Below the pieces are notes generated by a model. It did no database searches, was not told the origin of the DNA, and worked only from the letters and a program-made list of their open reading frames with translations. From the NCBI GenBank assembly GCA_003486675.1, contig DNGG01000599.1, positions 1,667 to 11,486 on the forward strand: a stretch of 9,820 nt of DNA, written 5' to 3'. Of this stretch, positions 7,101 through 9,820 are shown piece after piece. Position 1 is the first letter of the stretch. Each line of letters begins with the position of its first letter. This stretch comes from Cyanobacteria bacterium UBA11372. GTDB lineage: Bacteria; Cyanobacteriota; Cyanobacteriia; Cyanobacteriales; Aerosakkonemataceae. Position numbers and translations under genes: made by a program.

Positions 7101-7331
7101 ATGGCAAAAGAATTTGTTTCCCCAGAAAGCAGTAGTGAAGTGCAGTTAAGCCGAGAGCGGATTAAGCATCTGCTAGTTGGCTCTCCTAAAGTAGTTAAGC
7201 GAACGATTCAAACATTGCATGTCCAGGGATATGCTGAGGCTAACTTTTGGAGTAAACCTGTAGCGGCTGGTAATTTGGGTGAACCTGGTGAAGTGGTGAG
7301 TATTCTTTTGAGGTATATCTTGCCAGAATAG
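7101..7331 (+). CDS. Conserved small cyanobacterial protein of unknown function
   Basis: This 76-residue soluble protein has no signal peptide or membrane segment. A polar, serine-rich start (residues 1-16) precedes a compact domain: RERIKHLLVGSPKVVKRTI (19-37), then HVQGYAEANFWSKP and a C-terminal helix EVVSILLRYILPE. I recall similar short proteins with a HLL-GSP and LH-GYAE pattern in many cyanobacteria, with no known function. The start codon follows GCAGGTGAACT, an acceptable ribosome-binding site. A candidate promoter lies upstream and a good intrinsic terminator 36 bp downstream, so it is probably a single-gene transcript. Confidence 0.8.
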   Translation: MAKEFVSPESSSEVQLSRERIKHLLVGSPKVVKRTIQTLHVQGYAEANFWSKPVAAGNLGEPGEVVSILLRYILPE

Positions 7332-7367
7332 CTAAATCAGTATCGGCAGTTGTGTTCAGATAGTGAT

Positions 7368-7391
7368 GGGGTGGCAAATCCACCCCTTTTT
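7368..7391 (+). terminator. Rho-independent terminator of the 76-residue protein gene
   Basis: GGGGTGG at 7368-7374 pairs with CCACCCC at 7380-7386 around a 5-base loop (CAAAT), followed at once by TTTTT. It lies 36 bp after the stop codon on the same strand, the expected position and form for an intrinsic terminator. Confidence 0.85.
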
Positions 7392-7603
7392 ACCATGTTT
7401 TTCTGCGAAATATCGGTTTGTTACAAAATTTTATTCTTAATCAATTCAGAAAAAATTTTATCCCAGTTGCATAAAACTATTTGGGACTTGCCGAATTACT
7501 TATTGAAGAGGTCGAAGCGATCGCTTTTCGAGAGGAGGTGCGATCGCGCTCATCTCGACGATTGCTTTTGATGCGATCGCCACAGATCCTGCACGAACCA
7601 CTC

Positions 7604-7725
7604 ACCCGCCAGAGAATAAATTCTCTGGCTAATAGCAGAAGTCCTCTCAAGAGGACTAGAAAAACATCTTCAGTCCACTTAAGTGGACTTGAGCTATTAG
7701 CCGTGGACTTGAGTCCACGGCGGGT
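7604..7725. repeat. Nested inverted-repeat element with four hairpins inside an outer stem
   Basis: Outer arms ACCCGCC (7604-7610) and GGCGGGT (7719-7725) enclose a second arm pair, GGCTAATAGC (7627-7636) and GCTATTAGCC (7693-7702). Four near-perfect palindromes sit among them: CCAGAGAAT/ATTCTCTGG (7609-7628), AGTCCTCT/AGAGGACT (7640-7657), AGTCCACTT/AAGTGGACT (7672-7689) and CCGTGGACT/AGTCCACGG (7701-7720). The hairpin loops are 0-2 bases, so extrusion as DNA cruciforms or folding as a branched RNA are both conceivable. It could be a MITE-like dispersed element, a structured noncoding RNA or a protein-binding site. I recall similar palindrome strings between genes in filamentous cyanobacteria, which favours a dispersed repeat. 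Confidence 0.85.
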
Positions 7726-7834
7726 AGACAGCACTCGGTGCAAGATCTGAAGTCGCCTTTGTTTGAAGGGATGCGATCGCATTTCAGAGTATCCAATTTC
7801 AGGCAATTTACACAGCATTTGAGGAAACAGTCGT

Positions 7835-8680
7835 ATGACAATCATCCATCGATTATCAACAACAGCATTCGGGACAGCAGTTGTTGTGGGAACTGCAATG
7901 TTTGCTTCATCAGTACAAGCGGCTTCGTTAGGCTTGAAGCCAATTGACTTGAGAACGTGGACAAAGGAAGGACTGGGTGGAAATTGGGAGGTTTCCTCCG
8001 ACGGAACTTCGGTACTTCAGACTCTCCATGGATTGCCGACATTTTTTGTCAGCCCAGACGAGTTTATTAACAAGACTATCACGGGGAAGTTTAAGGTTGA
8101 GCCAAAGGGCAATTACGATAATGACTTTATCGGTTTTGTGTTTGGTTATCAATCACCGATCGCTGTCAATGGCGATCAAGCTAATAACTTCAACTTTCTT
8201 CTGTTTGACTGGCGGCAGTCCCCCCAAGAAGGAGCAAAGGAGGGATTTAGCTTAGCTAAAGTCAATGGAAATTTTAATTTTCGTCTGGGGCAGCCTCATC
8301 CCAACTTCTGGGTCCACAAAGAAAGCGAGGAGTTTGATTTACTTGACACTGACTATGGCAAAGGCAAAGGTTGGAAGGACAACACTGAATATGATTTCAG
8401 TCTGCTGTATCAAACCGATCGAATCAAAATTGATATTGATGGAAAAACCATCTTTGATGTTAGTGGGGAGTTTCAACCGGGACGTTTCGGTTTTTATAAC
8501 TTTTCTCAGTCGCATGTTCGCTATTCAGGGTTTACCCAGGCAGATATTGCTCCTGAACCCCCTAAATCAGTTCCCGAACCTACTTCTGGGTTAGGTTTAC
8601 TGACATTTGGTGCTTTAGGGACTGGTGCGCTGCTGAAACGCAAACAGCAACAGAAAGTTTTGGATTCCAGCATCAGTTAA
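7835..8680 (+). CDS. Secreted PEP-CTERM protein with thrombospondin C-terminal-like domain
   Basis: This 281-residue protein has a signal peptide (basic MTIIHR, hydrophobic core, SVQA/A cleavage near residue 29). A C-terminal PEP-CTERM sorting signal has VPEP at 246-249, a hydrophobic stretch LGLLTFGALGTGALL (253-267) and basic KRK (268-270). Exosortase/archaeosortase-type enzymes recognise such tails and send proteins to the surface or the exopolysaccharide matrix. Between them, residues about 35-235 resemble the thrombospondin C-terminal jelly-roll: DNDFIGFVFGYQS (95-107), FNFLLFDWRQ (119-128), then KIDIDGKTIFDVSG and GRFGFYNFSQSHVRYSG (216-232). That domain binds calcium and mediates adhesion in animals; here a matrix or adhesion role is inferred. 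The ATG has GAGGA nine bases upstream. Eleven residues follow the KRK, somewhat longer than usual for this signal. No exosortase gene is in the window. Confidence 0.9.
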   Translation: MTIIHRLSTTAFGTAVVVGTAMFASSVQAASLGLKPIDLRTWTKEGLGGNWEVSSDGTSVLQTLHGLPTFFVSPDEFINKTITGKFKVEPKGNYDNDFIGFVFGYQSPIAVNGDQANNFNFLLFDWRQSPQEGAKEGFSLAKVNGNFNFRLGQPHPNFWVHKESEEFDLLDTDYGKGKGWKDNTEYDFSLLYQTDRIKIDIDGKTIFDVSGEFQPGRFGFYNFSQSHVRYSGFTQADIAPEPPKSVPEPTSGLGLLTFGALGTGALLKRKQQQKVLDSSIS

Positions 8681-8694
8681 TTGATGAGGGAGGC

Positions 8695-8788
8695 GCGATC
8701 GCACTGCATATAATTCAAGTGCGATCGCAACTTTACCAGACGAAACCCGAATGCGATCGCATTTAGAAATTGATGGGAATGCGATCGC
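8695..8788. repeat. Cluster of four HIP1 octamers between convergent genes
   Basis: GCGATCGC occurs at 8695-8702, 8721-8728, 8753-8760 and 8781-8788. The first two form a larger inverted repeat, GCGATCGCAC (8695-8704) with GTGCGATCGC (8719-8728), and the third lies within the 14-bp palindrome AATGCGATCGCATT (8750-8763). The cluster fills the 112-bp gap between the 3' ends of the PEP-CTERM gene and the PIN-like gene. It could form a bidirectional hairpin, but no T tract supports a classical terminator. Confidence 0.85.
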
Positions 8789-8792
8789 GCGC

Positions 8793-9155
8793 TCAAATTG
8801 CTGGCAGATAGATGATTAAATCCTGATATTTATCTTCTGGTGACACCTCAGCAATCTCAATCAAGTTGTCAATCATTTGACCCATGCTCAAATTGGGATT
8901 CAAAATAAAAATTCCCGGAACATGACGACCTTGATTTATATGGTCGGTTAGGTGTACTGGCATAGAACTACGGTTATTTGTGACTAGCACAAAACCATGT
9001 TCTTCGCACCAGCAGAGAATATCTGGATCTAGCGTTGACTTAGGGGGTGTACCTGGATCGCCAACTGATACAACAGTTAAACTGGGATTCCGTCTTAGCA
9101 ATTGAATTTGATAGACAGGATCGACATTTTCATCCATAAGGTAGCGGAGTGTCAT
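8793..9155 (-). CDS. DUF5615 PIN-like protein (probable toxin)
   Basis: This 120-residue protein fits the DUF5615 PIN-like family, related to VapC and Mut7-C RNases. The N-terminal strand RYLMDENVDP (residues 4-13) carries the first acidic pair Asp8/Glu9. LDPDILCWCEEHGFVLVTNN (42-61) corresponds to the usual second-strand segment that ends in a TxDxDF-like motif. Here that motif reads TNNRSSM, so an expected catalytic aspartate is replaced by asparagine. I recall this variant as common in a cyanobacterial subfamily with RHVPGIFIL. It would cut RNA if active; the altered site makes this uncertain. The ATG at 9155 lies 4 bp after the stop of the upstream DUF433 gene, implying translational coupling; a TTG start at 9176 would overlap that gene. 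Confidence 0.85.
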   Translation of the reverse strand: MTLRYLMDENVDPVYQIQLLRRNPSLTVVSVGDPGTPPKSTLDPDILCWCEEHGFVLVTNNRSSMPVHLTDHINQGRHVPGIFILNPNLSMGQMIDNLIEIAEVSPEDKYQDLIIYLPAI

Positions 9156-9159
9156 GAGT

Positions 9160-9507
9160 TTACTTTTGTATTGCAACCTGTTCTTCAGAAGTCGGCTTGC
9201 GCTTGGCTAACTCTTGCCGTAACCAAACTAGAGCAGGTGGGGGATTTAACTCTTGCGCCTTGCGTTGTTGATGAGCAAAGTCCATCCAATCAGCCAAGTA
9301 TTTGCTAACAGCTTCCTGATTGTGCAGGTAGTAAACAATAGTGACATAGACTTGCTCTAGCGTTACAGTGCGGTAACTCTGAGCAATTTCTTCCGGTGTC
9401 CGCTTGCGATGAATGAAATCATAGAGAATTGTTTCAATTCCTACCCTTGTTCCCTTAATGCGTATATCGTTAGGAGCTAAAAAATCGAAGTAGTCTTCAA
9501 TTTGCAT
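9160..9507 (-). CDS. DUF433 family protein (probable antitoxin)
   Basis: This 115-residue protein carries a DUF433 domain in its first 70 residues: DIRIKGTRVGIETILYDFI (14-32), RTPEEIAQSYRTVTLEQVYV (36-55) and the helix TIVYYLHN. DUF433 proteins have a winged-helix-like fold and usually pair with PIN-like toxins as antitoxins and autorepressors. The C-terminal 45 residues are polar and helical (ADWMDFAHQQRKAQ, WLRQELAKRKPTSEEQ) and would be the expected toxin-binding part. AGAGG lies 8 bases before the ATG. The PIN-like gene follows after 4 bp, and another DUF433 gene ends 37 bp upstream. Confidence 0.87.
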   Translation of the reverse strand: MQIEDYFDFLAPNDIRIKGTRVGIETILYDFIHRKRTPEEIAQSYRTVTLEQVYVTIVYYLHNQEAVSKYLADWMDFAHQQRKAQELNPPPALVWLRQELAKRKPTSEEQVAIQK

Positions 9508-9544
9508 CGTTCAAACCTCTACTAACATCTCCAGTATGACCTTA

Positions 9545-9820
9545 CTAAATTTTATCGTGGCGATTCCTTAGTTTTTGCTGAACTAGACAAGGAGTTTTAG
9601 CCTCCATTTCCCTAGCAAATGCTTCCCCCTCTTCAATCTGTTGTCTAATCTCTTGCATATGGTCGTAATAATACGCCAAAGCAGCATACACATCAGCCAA
9701 ATTAATGCTCGGATAATGATACACAATCTCGTCTGGAGACATTCCCATCCTTTCGTGCCAAATTACAATATCCTGCACTTTAATTCGATGTCCGGCAATA
9801 CGCGGCTTACCACCACACAC
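9545..9820 (-). CDS. DUF433 family protein, 5' end beyond the window
   Basis: The visible 91 residues lack the true N-terminus: the frame is open to the window edge, and the first codon (GTG) is within the conserved CGGKPRIAGHRI segment of DUF433, normally preceded by about 15-25 residues. IVIWHERMGMSPDEIVYHY and INLADVYAALAYYYDHMQEI complete the domain. A charged C-terminal tail follows (IEEGEAFAREMEAK). It is clearly different from the second DUF433 gene, so this is not a recent duplication. These proteins usually precede a DUF5615 PIN-like gene; here a second DUF433 gene lies between. It is probably an antitoxin or DNA-binding regulator in the same transcript. Confidence 0.85.
   Translation of the reverse strand: MCGGKPRIAGHRIKVQDIVIWHERMGMSPDEIVYHYPSINLADVYAALAYYYDHMQEIRQQIEEGEAFAREMEAKTPCLVQQKLRNRHDKI

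Larger units (their letters stand above)
7332..7834. other. 503-bp gene-free stretch: terminator, HIP1 sites, nested-palindrome element
   Basis: No convincing gene is seen here. It starts with the terminator of the 76-residue protein (7368-7391). An AT-rich part follows, with TTTGTTACAAA at 7417-7427 and two AAAATTTTAT copies. HIP1 octamers occur at 7517-7524, 7540-7547 and 7573-7580. A 122-bp nested inverted-repeat element occupies 7604-7725, and a HIP1 within the palindrome ATGCGATCGCAT lies at 7771-7782. The last 50 bases form the leader of the PEP-CTERM gene. Open frames crossing it are low-complexity and built from HIP1 and palindrome sequence. Confidence 0.75.

Noticed and set aside
7604..7725. 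tRNA gene, suggested by the cloverleaf-like palindromes
   Set aside because: The stems do not match tRNA arm lengths, there is no GGTTCGAAT-like T loop or CCA end, and loops are only 0-2 bases.
7481..7750. Plus-strand open frame in the same gap
   Set aside because: Non-ATG start, composition set by HIP1 and palindromes, and a counterpart open frame on the other strand; no family resemblance.
7477..7845. 122-residue minus-strand open frame across the gap before the PEP-CTERM gene
   Set aside because: It runs through HIP1 sites and the palindrome element, has Arg/Ser-rich low-complexity sequence, no recognisable domain, and overlaps the start of a real gene.

Overview
The window is cyanobacterial, most likely from a filamentous non-model species of the Oscillatoria/Microcoleus/Nostoc type (inference). 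At least 18 copies of the HIP1 octamer GCGATCGC can be located by eye, where under one is expected by chance. Gene types common in such genomes (DUF1822, pentapeptide-CHAT, PEP-CTERM, DUF433/DUF5615, G/H-type pilin-like protein) and short intergenic palindromes and tandem heptamers support this.

Layout. Bases 1-150 hold an inverted repeat and a heptamer repeat. From about 6940 down to 145 all convincing genes lie on the minus strand. In transcription order they are: a ribbon-helix-helix-like small protein (6940-6698); a sigma-70-like factor (6523-5912); a DUF1822 protein (5883-4969); a 226-bp spacer full of hairpins with an exact 53-bp tandem duplication; a 946-residue pentapeptide/membrane/CHAT caspase-like protein (4742-1902); a type IV pilin-like protein (1873-1421); and an FAD-dependent monooxygenase (1389-145). 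A divergent spacer then leads to plus-strand genes: a 76-residue protein of unknown function with a terminator, a 503-bp gene-free stretch carrying a nested-palindrome element, and a secreted PEP-CTERM protein with a thrombospondin-C-like domain. The right end is a minus-strand toxin-antitoxin-like group: a DUF433 gene cut by the window edge, a second DUF433 gene, and a DUF5615 PIN-like gene.

How the genes may work together. The sigma-like, DUF1822 and CHAT genes read as one functional block: a dedicated transcription factor, a partner protein and a membrane-anchored caspase-family peptidase. Such a set is plausible for a regulated cell-death, conflict or stress-response locus. The pilin-like gene starts 28 bp after the CHAT gene and may be co-transcribed. 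The DUF433/PIN-like pair is 4 bp apart and probably translationally coupled. Functions of the CHAT block and of the small proteins are inferred from domain content, not proven.
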